Assembly (NCBI RefSeq): GCF_902859705.1
Contig: NZ_CADIJO010000001.1
Location: 496,001 to 560,000, forward strand
Source: Achromobacter deleyi
GTDB lineage: Bacteria > Pseudomonadota > Gammaproteobacteria > Burkholderiales > Burkholderiaceae_B
Length of the DNA stretch: 64,000 nt
Direction: 5' to 3'
Part shown: piece after piece, positions 55,119 to 64,000 of the stretch
How positions within the stretch are numbered: the first letter of the stretch is position 1
Layout of the letters: every line of letters begins with the position of its first letter
Translations under genes and position numbers: made by a program
The notes under the pieces: generated by a model
What the model was told of the DNA's origin: nothing
What the model saw: the letters and a program-made list of their open reading frames with translations, nothing else
The model's database searches: none

Positions 55119-56081
55119 CTAGTACCGCTGCTGGCCCGCCAGGTTTTCTTCCAGGATGCGCTGGTACAGCGCATAGCGGGCCGGGTCGATCTTGCCCGCT
55201 TGCAGCGCCGCGACCACGCCGCAGCCCGGCTCGTGGCGGTGGGTGCAGTTGTAGAAGCGGCAGGACTCGATCGGCAGGGTGAATTCGGGAAAGCCGCGAA
55301 TGATGTCTTCGCGGGTCAGGTGCTGCAGCCCAAAGGCCTGGAACCCAGGCGAATCGATCAGGTCGCCACCGGGCGCCGGCAGGTGATACAGGCGGGTGCT
55401 GGTGGTGGTGTGCTTGCCCATGTCCAGCGCCGTGGAGTGTTCGCGCGTGGCCGCCAGGGCGTCGGGGATCAGGGCGTTCAGCAGCGTGGACTTGCCCATG
55501 CCGCTTTGCCCCAGCAGCAGGTTGGTGCGGCCCGCCAGGCGCGGGGCCAGCACGGTATGCACCTTTTCGGGTTCCAGCGCGCTCAGTTCGACGATGTCCA
55601 CGCCCAGCGCGGCGATGGGCGCCAGGCGCGCGCGGGCGGCGGGCAGGGCGTCGACGAGGTCGGTCTTGTTCAGGATGATCAGCGGCGCGATGCCGGCGCT
55701 CCAGGCGCCGGCCAGCGCCCGGCCGGTCAGGTCGTCCGAGAACGTGGGCTGCACCGCGACGACGATCAGCAGTTGGTCGACATTGGACGCAAACTGCTTG
55801 GAGCGCATTTCGTCTGACCGGTACAGCAGGTTGCGCCGCGGCAGGATGGCGTCGATGGCGCCTTCGTCCTGGCCCTGGGGCGTGATGCGGACCCGGTCGC
55901 CGACGGCCGCGCCGGCCTTCTTGCCCCGCGGGAAGCACTTGCGCAGGCTGCCGTCGGCCAGTTCTACCGTGTAGTGGCGGCCGTGGGCCGCGATGATGCG
56001 GCCTTCGTTGGCGGCATTGGCAGGCGCGCTGTCTTGCGGCGCGCTGGCGAAGGTGGCCTTGGAGCGGTCGGACAGGCTCAT
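55119..56081 (-). CDS. rsgA: Small-ribosomal-subunit biogenesis GTPase RsgA
   Basis: The 320-residue circularly permuted GTPase has an N-terminal OB-fold (~25-95), then G4 NKTDLVD, G1 LGQSGMGKSTLLNALIP and G3 DSPGFQAFGL, in that order. A C-terminal zinc-knuckle CRFYNCTHRHEPGC completes the family. It acts late in 30S maturation. Its start overlaps the stop of the upstream protease gene (ATGA). The first ~25 residues (Ala/Ser-rich) are poorly conserved. Confidence 0.95.
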   Translation of the reverse strand: MSLSDRSKATFASAPQDSAPANAANEGRIIAAHGRHYTVELADGSLRKCFPRGKKAGAAVGDRVRITPQGQDEGAIDAILPRRNLLYRSDEMRSKQFASNVDQLLIVVAVQPTFSDDLTGRALAGAWSAGIAPLIILNKTDLVDALPAARARLAPIAALGVDIVELSALEPEKVHTVLAPRLAGRTNLLLGQSGMGKSTLLNALIPDALAATREHSTALDMGKHTTTSTRLYHLPAPGGDLIDSPGFQAFGLQHLTREDIIRGFPEFTLPIESCRFYNCTHRHEPGCGVVAALQAGKIDPARYALYQRILEENLAGQQRY

Positions 56082-57328
56082 GCCGCGGGCGCCATCAGGT
56101 GGCGGATGCGCACGGCGGCGGGGGGATGGCTATCGTAGAAGGCAGAGTGCACGGGATCGGGTGTCAGGGTGGCGGCGTTGTCGTCGTAGAGCTTGACCAG
56201 GGCGGATACCAGGCGGTCGGGCGAGCTTTGTTCGGCCGCGTAGCGGTCGGCTTCGAATTCGTCGCGGCGCGAATACCAGCTGGCCAGCGGCGTGAAGATG
56301 AAAGTGAAGACCGGGATGGCCAAAAAGAACAGCAACAGCGCCATGGCATCGTTGCGCCCGCCCAATTGCGGCAGTACGCCCAGCCCTTCGTAGAACCACG
56401 GTTGCTGCGCGACCCAGCCCAGGATGGCGAAAAAGCCCAGTGCGGCGGCAAAGCTGAACAGGATGCGCTTGATGATGTGGCGCTTGGCGAAATGGCCCAG
56501 TTCGTGGGCCAGCACGGCTTCGATTTCGTCGGCGTTCAGGCGGGCCAGCAAGGTGTCGAAGAACACGATGCGGCGCGAGCGGCCAAAGCCGGTGAAATAG
56601 GCGTTGCCATGCGCCGAGCGGCGTGAGCCGTCCATGACGAAGAGGCCGTTCAGCGCAAAGCCGCAGCGCTGGGCTAGGCGCTGGATGCGTCCGGCCAGTT
56701 CGGGGTCGGACAGCGGTGTGAACTTGTTGAACAGCGGCGCGATGAACATCGGGTAGATGATCAGCAGCGCCAGGTTGAAGGCGGTCCAGAGCGCCCAGGC
56801 CCAGACCCACCAGTATTGGCCGGCGCTACCCATCAGCCAGAGCACCGCGGCGGCCAGCGGCAGGCCCAGCGCGGCGGCGACCAGCAGGCCCTTGAATGCG
56901 TCGGACAGGAACAGTTCGGGCGTCATGCGGTTGAAGCCGAAACGGGCTTCGAGCTTGAACTGGCGCCACAATGTGAAGGGCAGGCCCAGCAGGCCGAGCA
57001 GCAGCGCCACGGCGACCAGCAACAGCATCTGGCGCAGGAAATCATTGCTGGTAAGCTGGCCTACCAGCAGATCGATCGCCTGCAATCCTCCCATCAGCGT
57101 CAGGCATACCAGCAGGATGGCGTCGTAGGTGCGTTCGAGCATGCCCAGCCTGACCCGCGCCACCGTATAGTCGGCCGCCCGCTGGTGGCTGGCCAGGCCG
57201 ATACGATGCGAGAATTCGGGCGGTACCTGGTCGCGGTTGCGGGCCACGTGGCGGATCTGCCGGGTGGCCAGCCACATGCGCACGGCGATATCGGTCAGCA
57301 GGAAGGCAACGAACAGCAGTGTGAACAT
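56078..57328 (-). CDS. M48-family membrane metalloprotease (Ste24/HtpX-like)
   Basis: The 416-residue integral-membrane zinc protease has AVLAHELGHFAKRH (HExxH) and the third ligand in RRDEFEADRYAAE. The N-terminal region with TM helices and RFGFNRMTPELFLSDAFKGLL is typical of CAAX-protease/Ste24-like members, and seven or so TM segments are visible. Bacterial homologues process or degrade membrane proteins. ATG 57328 was used; a TTG two codons upstream is possible. It is co-directional with and overlaps rsgA, and divergent from orn, an order common in betaproteobacteria. Confidence 0.9.
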   Translation of the reverse strand: MFTLLFVAFLLTDIAVRMWLATRQIRHVARNRDQVPPEFSHRIGLASHQRAADYTVARVRLGMLERTYDAILLVCLTLMGGLQAIDLLVGQLTSNDFLRQMLLLVAVALLLGLLGLPFTLWRQFKLEARFGFNRMTPELFLSDAFKGLLVAAALGLPLAAAVLWLMGSAGQYWWVWAWALWTAFNLALLIIYPMFIAPLFNKFTPLSDPELAGRIQRLAQRCGFALNGLFVMDGSRRSAHGNAYFTGFGRSRRIVFFDTLLARLNADEIEAVLAHELGHFAKRHIIKRILFSFAAALGFFAILGWVAQQPWFYEGLGVLPQLGGRNDAMALLLFFLAIPVFTFIFTPLASWYSRRDEFEADRYAAEQSSPDRLVSALVKLYDDNAATLTPDPVHSAFYDSHPPAAVRIRHLMAPAA

Positions 57329-57389
57329 GGGCAATGCGGCAGGCTCAAGTAGGTATGTGCGAAAATCGCGTGTTTTATAGGCAAATTAT

Positions 57390-57935
57390 ATGGCTGTGAA
57401 CGAAAACCGCCTGGTCTGGCTCGACATGGAAATGACCGGCCTTGACCCTGAAAAAGAACGCATCATCGAGGTCGCCGTGGTGGTGACCGAGGCCGACCTG
57501 ACCGTGGTCGCCGAAGGCCCCGTGCTGGTGGTGCACCAGTCCGACAGCCAGCTTGACGCCATGGACAACTGGAACAAGTCCACCCACGGCAAGAGCGGCC
57601 TGATCGACAAGGTGCGCGCATCGACGATTTCCGAATCGCAAGCAGAGGATACGCTGTTGGCGTTTCTTGCGCAGCACGTGCCGGCGGGCAAATCGCCCTT
57701 GTGCGGCAACACCATCAGCCAGGACCGCCGGTTCATGTTTGCTTACATGCCGCGCCTGGAACAGTTCTTCCATTACCGCAACCTGGACGTCAGCACGCTG
57801 AAGGAATTGGCGCGTCGCTGGGCCCCCGCGGTATACAAGGGCTTCGAGAAGAAAAGCCGCCACGAAGCGCTGGCCGACATCTACGAATCCATCGACGAAC
57901 TCAAGTACTACCGCGAGCACTTCCTCAAGGTGTAA
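57390..57935 (+). CDS. orn: Oligoribonuclease
   Basis: The 181-residue DEDDh 3'-5' exoribonuclease has [20 protein letters not shown] (Asp and Glu ligands), [20 protein letters not shown] and [18 protein letters not shown], with the catalytic His and final Asp. It degrades dinucleotides and completes c-di-GMP breakdown (pGpG). It stands divergent from the M48 protease and 5 bp upstream of nnrE. Confidence 0.97.
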   Translation: MAVNENRLVWLDMEMTGLDPEKERIIEVAVVVTEADLTVVAEGPVLVVHQSDSQLDAMDNWNKSTHGKSGLIDKVRASTISESQAEDTLLAFLAQHVPAGKSPLCGNTISQDRRFMFAYMPRLEQFFHYRNLDVSTLKELARRWAPAVYKGFEKKSRHEALADIYESIDELKYYREHFLKV

Positions 57936-57940
57936 GCACC

Positions 57941-58573
57941 ATGGCGTCCTTTCCCGTTGCCCGGATACGCCAGGCCGAACGGCTGGCCCTGGCGCAGGGG
58001 CGGGAACTGATGCCCATCGCGGGCGCCGCCGCGGCCGATTTCATCGCGTCGCGGTTTGTGCCGCCCGCCCGGGTGCTGGCCGTGGCCGGCCCGGGCAACA
58101 ACGGCGGCGATGCGCTCACCGCGGCCACGCGGCTCAAGGCGCTTGGCTACGCGGTCGACCTCTATCTGCCGTCCGGGCCGGATGCCTTGCCGCCCGATGC
58201 CTCCCGCGCCTGGCTGCGCTGGCATGAAGCGGGCGGCGCTTCGCTTGCCGCCTTGCCTGATCCCGACGGCTATGCCGTTGTCATCGATGGCCTGTTCGGT
58301 ATCGGCCTGAATCGTCCCCTGGAAGCGTCCTGGCAGGTCCTGATCGACCGCCTCAACAGCGGTGTCGCGCCGGTACTGGCGCTGGACGTGCCCAGCGGCA
58401 TCGACGCAGATACCGGCCAGGCGCTGGGCCGCCCCGTGCGCGCCCGCTGGACGCTGAGTTTCATTGCGATGGCGCGGGGGCTGGAGGCGCCGGGGGCGGG
58501 CCGCGATGCGGCCGGTGAATGCCATGTGCATGACCTGGGCGTGGCGATGCCGCCGCCCGCGGCCACGGACTGA
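57941..58573 (+). CDS. nnrE: NAD(P)H-hydrate epimerase (stand-alone YjeF N-domain)
   Basis: The 210-residue protein has the YjeF-N signature [30 protein letters not shown] and [18 protein letters not shown]. It interconverts R- and S-NAD(P)HX so that the dehydratase can repair it. The NnrD dehydratase domain fused in E. coli YjeF is missing here, so NnrD must be encoded elsewhere. Translation probably follows orn (5 bp gap). It converges on paaX. Confidence 0.9.
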   Translation: MASFPVARIRQAERLALAQGRELMPIAGAAAADFIASRFVPPARVLAVAGPGNNGGDALTAATRLKALGYAVDLYLPSGPDALPPDASRAWLRWHEAGGASLAALPDPDGYAVVIDGLFGIGLNRPLEASWQVLIDRLNSGVAPVLALDVPSGIDADTGQALGRPVRARWTLSFIAMARGLEAPGAGRDAAGECHVHDLGVAMPPPAATD

Positions 58574-58597
58574 CCCGTTGCTGCCTGGGCGCGTCAG

Positions 58598-59533
58598 TCA
58601 GGCGGCAGGCGGCCGTCCGCCGAAGCGCGACTCGCCTTCGGCCGTCAACGGCGTATAGCGGTCGTTGTCCTTGCCCGCCAGGGCGTCCAGGTGCGCTTCC
58701 GACGCATCGAAGACCCGCCAGTAGATCCGCCCGCACAATTCACGCGCCGCGTGGCCCGGCCAGTTGTCCGGCAGCATGGGCGTGGGCAGTTGGGGGTCAT
58801 GCAGCACGATGCGGCGCCAGCTGTGCAGCAGCAGCACCCGGGCGATGAACGCCTCGGCGGGCGCCGGGGCGTCTTCCAGCAATTTTTCCAGCGGACCGAA
58901 ATTCTTGATGAATTGCCGGTATTGCTCGGCCACGTCGTCCAGGTTCCAGCATTGCGAGGCCAGGCTGGCGATGGGCAGGCCGCCCGCGCCGGCCAGGTCG
59001 CGCGCCGACAGCACCAGGGCGCGGTCGGGGATGCCCAGCTTTTCCAGGATTTCGTGGGCCGCGCGGGCCTCGGTGTGCGGATGGGCGAACAGGCCCGGCG
59101 CGATCATGCCGAAGCCTTCCCAGACCAATTCACGGCGCAGCTCGGCGCGTTCGGCCAGGCCGTTGCCGGTGCGCGGCAAAGCCACCAGCGTCCATTCCCC
59201 GTTCCAGTCGCGCGGCGCGCCCTCGTAGATGCGCTGCGAGGCGTGTGCGGTATGGCGCGCGCCGTGTTCGGAAATCAGGTAGAGGCTGCGCCGGCCGTGG
59301 CGTTCGGATTGCAGCCAGTTCTGCGCCACCAGCCGGAACACGCTGGTGCGCAGCAGGCGCTCGTTGATCCCCAGGGGGGCCAGCAGCTCGATCAGGTCGC
59401 CCAGCCAGATGGCGCCGCCATGCAGCGTCAGGGCGTCTCCCAGCAGGCTCACGCACAGGGATTTGGCCCGCGGCGGATCGTTCTTGATCAGGCGTGACAG
59501 GTAACGGTCCAGGGGCGACTGAGGGTTTGCCAT
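58598..59533 (-). CDS. paaX: Phenylacetate pathway repressor PaaX
   Basis: The 311-residue protein has an N-terminal winged helix (SLCVSLLGDALTLHGGAIWLGDLIELLAPLGINERLLRTSVFRL), RRSLYLISEHG and a C-terminal PaaX-C domain with RVLLLHSWRRIVLHDPQLP-type sequence. PaaX represses paa genes until phenylacetyl-CoA binds. It is transcribed divergently from paaA, with an operator/promoter region between. No Shine-Dalgarno is visible before the ATG. Confidence 0.95.
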   Translation of the reverse strand: MANPQSPLDRYLSRLIKNDPPRAKSLCVSLLGDALTLHGGAIWLGDLIELLAPLGINERLLRTSVFRLVAQNWLQSERHGRRSLYLISEHGARHTAHASQRIYEGAPRDWNGEWTLVALPRTGNGLAERAELRRELVWEGFGMIAPGLFAHPHTEARAAHEILEKLGIPDRALVLSARDLAGAGGLPIASLASQCWNLDDVAEQYRQFIKNFGPLEKLLEDAPAPAEAFIARVLLLHSWRRIVLHDPQLPTPMLPDNWPGHAARELCGRIYWRVFDASEAHLDALAGKDNDRYTPLTAEGESRFGGRPPAA

Positions 59534-59572
59534 AAGGGGGGCCGGGGACGGCCGGTATCGGGATCCTCGATA

Positions 59573-59635
59573 TGATACATAAATCCAATGTGATACAGAT
59601 TTGAGTTTGACAATGGTTTTTTTGTATTAAATAAT
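59573..59635 (+). promoter_or_regulatory. paaA promoter with candidate PaaX sites
   Basis: A perfect -35 TTGACA (59607-59612), a 17-bp spacer and -10 AATAAT (59630-59635) drive paaA. Upstream, TGATACA occurs twice in the same orientation (59573-59579 and 59591-59597), 18 bp apart. TGTATTA (59624-59630) near the -10 is a near-inverse copy. PaaX sites in E. coli are TGAT-containing, so these are likely operators. Confidence 0.6.
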
Positions 59636-59705
59636 CCACCTATGACATGACGGCACTGCGCGACGTTTGCTTTGCGTTTGCGCAAACCGTCTCAAGGAGA
59701 CAACC

Positions 59706-60695
59706 ATGTACGCTCAACTCGTCGAAACCGGCGTCAAGCAGGTCAAGACCGCGGACCAGCTCGAAGGCCCGGAACAGACGTTCCAGCGCCGCATCGACGA
59801 TGGCGTGCGGATCGAGGCCAAGGACTGGATGCCCGAGGCCTACCGCAAGACGCTGGTGCGCCAGATCTCGCAGCACGCGCACTCTGAAATCGTCGGCATG
59901 CTGCCCGAAGGCAACTGGATCACCCGCGCGCCGTCGCTCAAGCGCAAGGCCATCCTTCTGGCCAAGGTGCAGGACGAAGCCGGCCACGGGCTGTACCTGT
60001 ACAGCGCCGCCGAAACCCTGGGCGTGTCGCGCGACGACCTGATCGACGACCTGCATGCCGGCCGCGCCAAGTACTCCAGCATCTTCAATTACCCCACGCT
60101 CAGCTGGGCCGATATCGGCATGATCGGCTGGCTGGTCGACGGCTCGGCCATCATCAACCAGATCCCGCTGTGCCGCTGTTCGTACGGCCCGTACGCGCGG
60201 GCCATGGTGCGCGTCTGTAAGGAAGAGTCCTTTCACCAGCGCCAGGGCTATGACCTGCTGATGCAGATGTGCCTGCACGGCACGCCCGAACAGAAGGCGA
60301 TGGTGCAGGACTCCCTGAACCGCTGGTGGTGGCCGGCGCTGATGATGTTCGGCCCCTCTGATGCCGACTCGCCCAACAGCGCCCAGTCGATGGCCTGGAA
60401 GATCAAGCTCTTCTCCAACGACGAACTGCGCCAGAAGATGGTCGACCAGACCGTGCCGCAGGCCGAATTCCTGGGCCTGACCGTGCCGGATCCCGAACTG
60501 AAGTGGAACGCCGAACGCGGCCACTACGACTTCGGCGAAATCGACTGGTCCGAGTTCTATGCGGTGCTCAAGGGCAACGGCCCCTGCAACCGCGAGCGCC
60601 TGGCCGCGCGCGTCAAGGCGCACGAAGACGGCGCCTGGGTGCGCGACGCGCTGGTCGCCTACGCCGACAAGCAGGCCGAACGCAAGGCTGCCTGA
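59706..60695 (+). CDS. paaA: 1,2-phenylacetyl-CoA epoxidase, catalytic subunit PaaA
   Basis: The 329-residue di-iron oxygenase subunit has the carboxylate/His ligands in [20 protein letters not shown] and [33 protein letters not shown] is highly family-specific. The PaaABCE complex epoxidises phenylacetyl-CoA. CAAGGAGACAACC precedes the ATG at 59706; an in-frame start at 59667 is less likely. It is the first gene of the paa operon. Confidence 0.97.
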   Translation: MYAQLVETGVKQVKTADQLEGPEQTFQRRIDDGVRIEAKDWMPEAYRKTLVRQISQHAHSEIVGMLPEGNWITRAPSLKRKAILLAKVQDEAGHGLYLYSAAETLGVSRDDLIDDLHAGRAKYSSIFNYPTLSWADIGMIGWLVDGSAIINQIPLCRCSYGPYARAMVRVCKEESFHQRQGYDLLMQMCLHGTPEQKAMVQDSLNRWWWPALMMFGPSDADSPNSAQSMAWKIKLFSNDELRQKMVDQTVPQAEFLGLTVPDPELKWNAERGHYDFGEIDWSEFYAVLKGNGPCNRERLAARVKAHEDGAWVRDALVAYADKQAERKAA

Positions 60696-60781
60696 ACCTG
60701 GCCGGGCCCCGGCCCGGCACTGCCACTCCATCACTTATTCATACCCGGGCGCCGCGCGCCCGGCATTCGAGGATATCCATC

Positions 60782-61066
60782 ATGAGCAAAGACTGGCCTC
60801 TGTGGGAAGTGTTCATCCGCAGCCAGCACGGCCTGGCGCACAAGCACGTGGGCAGCCTGCACGCCCCCGATGCGGAAATGGCGATCAACCACGCCCGCGA
60901 CGTCTACACGCGCCGCAACGAAGGCCTGAGCATCTGGGTCGTGCGCGCCGCCGACATCTCGGCCAGCAGCCCCGGCGACAAGGACCCGTTGTTCGAGCCG
61001 GCCAACAGCAAGGTCTACCGGCATCCGACGTTTTTCCCGATGCCCGAAGAAATCAAGCACATGTAA
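60782..61066 (+). CDS. paaB: 1,2-phenylacetyl-CoA epoxidase subunit PaaB
   Basis: The 94-residue subunit reads WPLWEVFIRSQHGLAHKHVGSLHAPDAEMA and DVYTRRNEGLSIWVV, ending KVYRHPTFFPMPEEIKHM. This is a near-invariant PaaB pattern. It bridges PaaA and PaaC in the oxygenase complex and has no catalytic residues. It lies between paaA (86 bp) and paaC (15 bp). Confidence 0.97.
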   Translation: MSKDWPLWEVFIRSQHGLAHKHVGSLHAPDAEMAINHARDVYTRRNEGLSIWVVRAADISASSPGDKDPLFEPANSKVYRHPTFFPMPEEIKHM

Positions 61067-61081
61067 GACGGCGGGGGAGAC

Positions 61082-61846
61082 ATGGACAAGACTTTCTTTG
61101 AATACCTGCTGCGCCTGGGCGACAGCTCGCTGATCCTGTCGCAGCGCCTGGGCGCCTGGACCGGGCACGGCCCCATCCTGGAAGAAGACCTGGCGTTGAC
61201 CAACACCGCGCTGGACCTGCTGGGCCAGGCCCGCATGTGGCTGACGCTGGCCGGTGAAGTCGAAGGCGCCGGCCGCGACGAAGACGCGCTGGCCTACCTG
61301 CGCGACGCCCACCAGTTCCACAACCCGCTGCTGGTCGAACGGCCCAACGGCAACTACGCCGACACCATGGCGCGCCAGTTCCTGTTCGACGTGTGGCATT
61401 ACTTCCTGCTGCAGCGCCTGGCCGAATCGTCCGACGAGCGCGTGGCCGCCATTGCCGCCAAGTCGATCAAAGAGGTCACCTACCACGTGCGGCGCTCGTC
61501 CGACATGGTGGTGCGCCTGGGCGACGGCACCGAGGTCAGCCATGCGCGCATGCAGGCGGCCCTCGATGACGCCTGGCGTTTCACCGGCGAGCTGTTCGCC
61601 GACGATGCGATCGACCAGGACATGGCCGCGCGCGGCATCGGCTGTGAACTGGCTGCCCTGCGCGGCCCCTGGGACCAGCACGTGCGCGAAGTGCTGCAGG
61701 AAGCCACCCTGACGGTGCCCGACGCCGCGGCCGCGGACCACCTGGCGTATCGCGGCGGCCGGCAAGGCAAGCACACCGAAGAGCTGGGCTACGTGCTGGC
61801 CGAGATGCAGTTCCTGCCGCGCGCCTATCCGGGAGCCACCTGGTGA
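61082..61846 (+). CDS. paaC: 1,2-phenylacetyl-CoA epoxidase subunit PaaC
   Basis: The 254-residue ferritin-like structural partner of PaaA has LLRLGDSSLILSQRLGAWTGHGPILEEDLAL, LGQARMWL, MARQFLFDVWHYFLL and YHVRRSSDMVVRLGDGT. It stabilises the catalytic subunit but does not hold the active di-iron site. GGGGGAG lies just upstream. The stop overlaps the paaD start. Confidence 0.97.
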   Translation: MDKTFFEYLLRLGDSSLILSQRLGAWTGHGPILEEDLALTNTALDLLGQARMWLTLAGEVEGAGRDEDALAYLRDAHQFHNPLLVERPNGNYADTMARQFLFDVWHYFLLQRLAESSDERVAAIAAKSIKEVTYHVRRSSDMVVRLGDGTEVSHARMQAALDDAWRFTGELFADDAIDQDMAARGIGCELAALRGPWDQHVREVLQEATLTVPDAAAADHLAYRGGRQGKHTEELGYVLAEMQFLPRAYPGATW

Positions 61847-62349
61847 ACGCGCTGGCGCCCGTGTCCATCGACCAGGTCTACGCCTGGCTGCAGGAGGTCC
61901 CCGATCCGGAGATCCCCGTGCTGTCGGTGGTCGACCTGGGCGTGGTGCGCGAGGTGTCCTGGGACGGGCAGGCCTGTGTGGTCGTCATCACGCCTACCTA
62001 TTCAGGCTGCCCCGCGATGCGCGAGATCACCGAAGACATCCGCCAGGTCCTGGCGCGCCATGGCATTGGCGAAGTCCACGTGCAGACCCGCCTGTCGCCT
62101 GCCTGGACCACCGACTGGATGAGCGAAAAAGGGCGCGCCGCGCTCAAGGGCTACGGCATCGCCGCGCCCGCGCAGCAGGCCATCGATATCTCGGGCATCA
62201 GCCGGCGCGCCGCCGGCCCGGCCATCGAGTGCCCGCGCTGCGGTTCGCGCGATACGCGCCTGGTCAGCAATTTCGGCTCGACGTCGTGCAAGGCGCTGTA
62301 TCGCTGCGTCGCCTGCCGCGAGCCCTTCGATTATTTCAAGACTCACTGA
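61843..62349 (+). CDS. paaD: Phenylacetate-CoA oxygenase assembly protein PaaD (PaaJ)
   Basis: The 168-residue protein with GTG start overlaps paaC (GTGA). A DUF59/MIP18 domain (VPDPEIPVLSVVDLGVVREV, TPTYSGCPAM) is followed by a C-terminal Cys-rich part (CPRCGSRD...SCKALYRCVACREPFDYFK). It is needed for the activity of the epoxidase, probably by metal or Fe-S maturation of PaaE or PaaA. Confidence 0.95.
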   Translation: MNALAPVSIDQVYAWLQEVPDPEIPVLSVVDLGVVREVSWDGQACVVVITPTYSGCPAMREITEDIRQVLARHGIGEVHVQTRLSPAWTTDWMSEKGRAALKGYGIAAPAQQAIDISGISRRAAGPAIECPRCGSRDTRLVSNFGSTSCKALYRCVACREPFDYFKTH

Positions 62350-62361
62350 GCGTGGTTTCCC

Positions 62362-63450
62362 ATGAGCCTGAACCAATTCCATTCCCTGAAGGTGGCCTCG
62401 GTGGCGCGCAACACGCGCGACGCGGTGGTCGTCACCTTTGACCTGCCCGACACGCTGGCCGATGAATTCGCCTTCCTGCCCGGGCAATACCTGACGCTGC
62501 GCACGCAGTTGAACGGCGAAGAACTGCGCCGCTCGTATTCGATCTGTTCGGCGCCGCGCGACAAGCTCTTGCGCGTGGCCATCAAGAAAGTCGACGAAGG
62601 CGCGTTTTCCAGCTGGGCCAACCATGAACTGCAACCGGGCCAGACGCTGGAAGTGATGGCGCCGGCGGGCAACTTCACCGTCGACTTTTCGCCCGAGAAC
62701 GCGCGCCACTACGTGGCCTTCGCGGTGGGCAGCGGCATCACGCCGGTGTTCTCGCTGGTCAAGACCGCGCTGTCGACCGAGCCCGACAGCAAGTTCACGC
62801 TGTTCTTCGGCAACCGCGCGTCGTCGGCCGTGCTGTTTCGCGAAGAAATCGAAGACCTGAAGAACCTGTACATGGAACGGTTCTCGCTGGTCTATGTGAT
62901 GAGCCGCGAAACCCAGGACATCGAACTCTTCAATGGCCGCCTGGATGGCGACAAGGTCGACCAGCTGATGTCGGCCTGGATGAGCCCCGAGGATATCGAT
63001 TACGCTTTTGTGTGCGGTCCGCAGACCATGACCGAAAGCGTGGTCGAACGTCTGCAGGCTCGCGGCATCCCGAAGGCGAACATCAAGTTCGAGCTGTTCG
63101 GCGCGCCCAAGGGCCCGCGTGCGCTGCGCACCGGGCAGGAAGCCCGCCAGGCCCCCGGCAAGGGGCAATGCGAGGTGACCGTGGTGCAGGACGGCCACAG
63201 CCGCAAGTTCGTCATCGACAAGAACAAGGACAGCGTGCTGGATTCGGCGCTGGCGCAAGGTATCGAGCTGCCGTATTCGTGCAAGGGCGGGGTGTGTTCC
63301 ACCTGCCGCTGCAAGGTGGTGGAAGGCGAAGTCGACATGGATGCCAACTTCGCCCTCGAAGATTACGAGGTGGCTCGGGGCTTCATCCTGAGCTGCCAGA
63401 GCTTTCCGGTCAGCGACCGCCTGGTCATCGATTTCGACCAGGAAACCTGA
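62362..63450 (+). CDS. paaE: Phenylacetyl-CoA epoxidase reductase subunit PaaE
   Basis: The 362-residue reductase has an FAD-binding N-domain (RRSYSICSAP), an NAD(P)-binding middle domain (AVGSGITPVFSLVKTAL, FVCGPQTM) and a C-terminal plant-type 2Fe-2S ferredoxin (LPYSCKGGVCSTCRCK with a distal Cys in LSCQS). It passes electrons from NADPH to PaaA. It is 12 bp downstream of paaD. Confidence 0.97.
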   Translation: MSLNQFHSLKVASVARNTRDAVVVTFDLPDTLADEFAFLPGQYLTLRTQLNGEELRRSYSICSAPRDKLLRVAIKKVDEGAFSSWANHELQPGQTLEVMAPAGNFTVDFSPENARHYVAFAVGSGITPVFSLVKTALSTEPDSKFTLFFGNRASSAVLFREEIEDLKNLYMERFSLVYVMSRETQDIELFNGRLDGDKVDQLMSAWMSPEDIDYAFVCGPQTMTESVVERLQARGIPKANIKFELFGAPKGPRALRTGQEARQAPGKGQCEVTVVQDGHSRKFVIDKNKDSVLDSALAQGIELPYSCKGGVCSTCRCKVVEGEVDMDANFALEDYEVARGFILSCQSFPVSDRLVIDFDQET

Positions 63451-63522
63451 CCGCCGCGAGACAAGTCATCGGTTCCGGCCGGTCTGGCCGGGCAGAGAAT
63501 ATTCAATATTTGGAGAGACGCA

Positions 63523-64000
63523 GTGTCCCAGAAATTCTTCGAACGCCATCAAGCCCTGCTGGAACAGGCCCTGGCCGCCGCCTCGCTGCGCGGCTACTGG
63601 AGCCCGTTTGCCGAATCCCCCAGCCCCCGCAACTACGGCGAAACCGCCAACGATGACGGCCGCGCCGCCTTCGAAGCGTTTCAGGGCAAGCCGTTTCCGC
63701 TGACGCAGCACGATGCCGACGGCACCGTGGGCGGCGAAAAGTCCCCCTACGGTTTCGACCTGGGCATCACCTATCCCCACGTGCCGGCCCCCAAGCTGGT
63801 CGCGGCCGCCAAGCGTGCGCTGGCAGACTGGCGCCGTGCCGGCCCGCAGGCCTGGGTGGGCGTGTCGCTCGAGATCCTGGCCCGCCTGAACAAGCTCAGC
63901 TTCGAGATGGCCTACGCGGTGCAGCACACCACCGGCCAGGGCTTCATGATGGCCTTCCAGGCCGGCGGCCCGCACGCGCAGGATCGCGGCTTTGAAGCCG
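63523..64000 (+). CDS. paaN: PaaN-type phenylacetate degradation dehydrogenase, N-terminal part (cut by window edge)
   Basis: The first 159 residues are present, from a GTG start with GGAGAG 5 bp upstream. The sequence SQKFFERHQALLEQAL, YGETANDDGRAAFEAFQGK, SPYGFDLGITYPH and HTTGQGFMMAFQAGGPHAQDR matches the aldehyde-dehydrogenase-like PaaN family of Burkholderiales. It is thought to act on the ring-opening/semialdehyde step after epoxide isomerisation. The catalytic Cys region lies beyond the window. Confidence 0.88.
   Translation, partial: MSQKFFERHQALLEQALAAASLRGYWSPFAESPSPRNYGETANDDGRAAFEAFQGKPFPLTQHDADGTVGGEKSPYGFDLGITYPHVPAPKLVAAAKRALADWRRAGPQAWVGVSLEILARLNKLSFEMAYAVQHTTGQGFMMAFQAGGPHAQDRGFEA

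Noticed and set aside
1-64000. CRISPR arrays, insertion sequences, integrons, tRNA or rRNA genes
   Set aside because: No spaced direct repeats, transposase or integrase proteins, tRNA cloverleaf (other than the tmRNA acceptor part) or rRNA sequence was recognised by eye; a covariance-model scan would be needed to exclude small RNAs.

Overview
The window is a GC-rich chromosome segment from a betaproteobacterium of the Burkholderiales, most likely the Alcaligenaceae (Achromobacter or Bordetella). This rests on the gyrA-serC-pheA-hisC-tyrA-aroA-cmk-rpsA-ihfB gene order, a Bug-type (Bordetella uptake gene) solute-binding protein, a tmRNA encoding the tag ANDERFALAA, a GyrA with Gln at position 83, and the mltB/HDAC-like/etfBA/acyl-CoA dehydrogenase neighbourhood. 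The genus is inferred, not proven. I see no insertion sequence, prophage, CRISPR array, tRNA or rRNA gene; almost everything is intact core genome with a few accessory cassettes.

Layout. 1-5642 (minus): an exopolysaccharide-type operon in the order wecB, bcsB-like, nfrB, nfrA (cut by the window edge). NfrB carries a C-terminal MshEN c-di-GMP-binding module. 6089-7433: a CDF zinc/cobalt exporter converging on ssrA (tmRNA). 7524-11181 (minus): an MFS transporter, gph-ubiG and ompA. 11595-22803 (plus): gyrA followed by serine/aromatic/histidine biosynthesis genes and then cmk, rpsA and ihfB, with overlapping or nearly abutting genes as far as aroA. 22951-26467 (plus): lapA-lapB-hldA-hldD, joining control of LPS assembly to heptose synthesis. 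26670-31206: a ComEA-like HhH protein, cysM, and a small catabolic unit (IclR regulator, Bug protein, divergent cyclase-family hydrolase).

31295-42717: mltB divergent from an HDAC-like deacetylase, then etfB-etfA and an acyl-CoA dehydrogenase. An aspartate:alanine exchange cassette (aspT, aspartate 4-decarboxylase, second aspT) lies between the last two. 42871-50719: a 1-Cys peroxiredoxin, then a complete assimilatory sulfate operon (sbp-cysT-cysW-cysA-cysH-cysD-cysN) using a 4Fe-4S APS-reductase-type CysH. 50898-52739: a radical SAM protein under a textbook LexA box, with a small membrane protein behind it. 52752-58573: a DMT exporter, a stand-alone rplS, a CoA-type Nudix hydrolase, rsgA, an M48 membrane protease, orn and nnrE. 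58598-64000: paaX divergent from paaABCDE-paaN (truncated), the aerobic phenylacetyl-CoA pathway.

The best leads are the c-di-GMP-controlled Nfr polysaccharide locus, the LexA-controlled and apparently leaderless radical SAM gene, and the AspT-AspD-AspT cassette, whose decarboxylase has a histone-like Lys/Ala tail.
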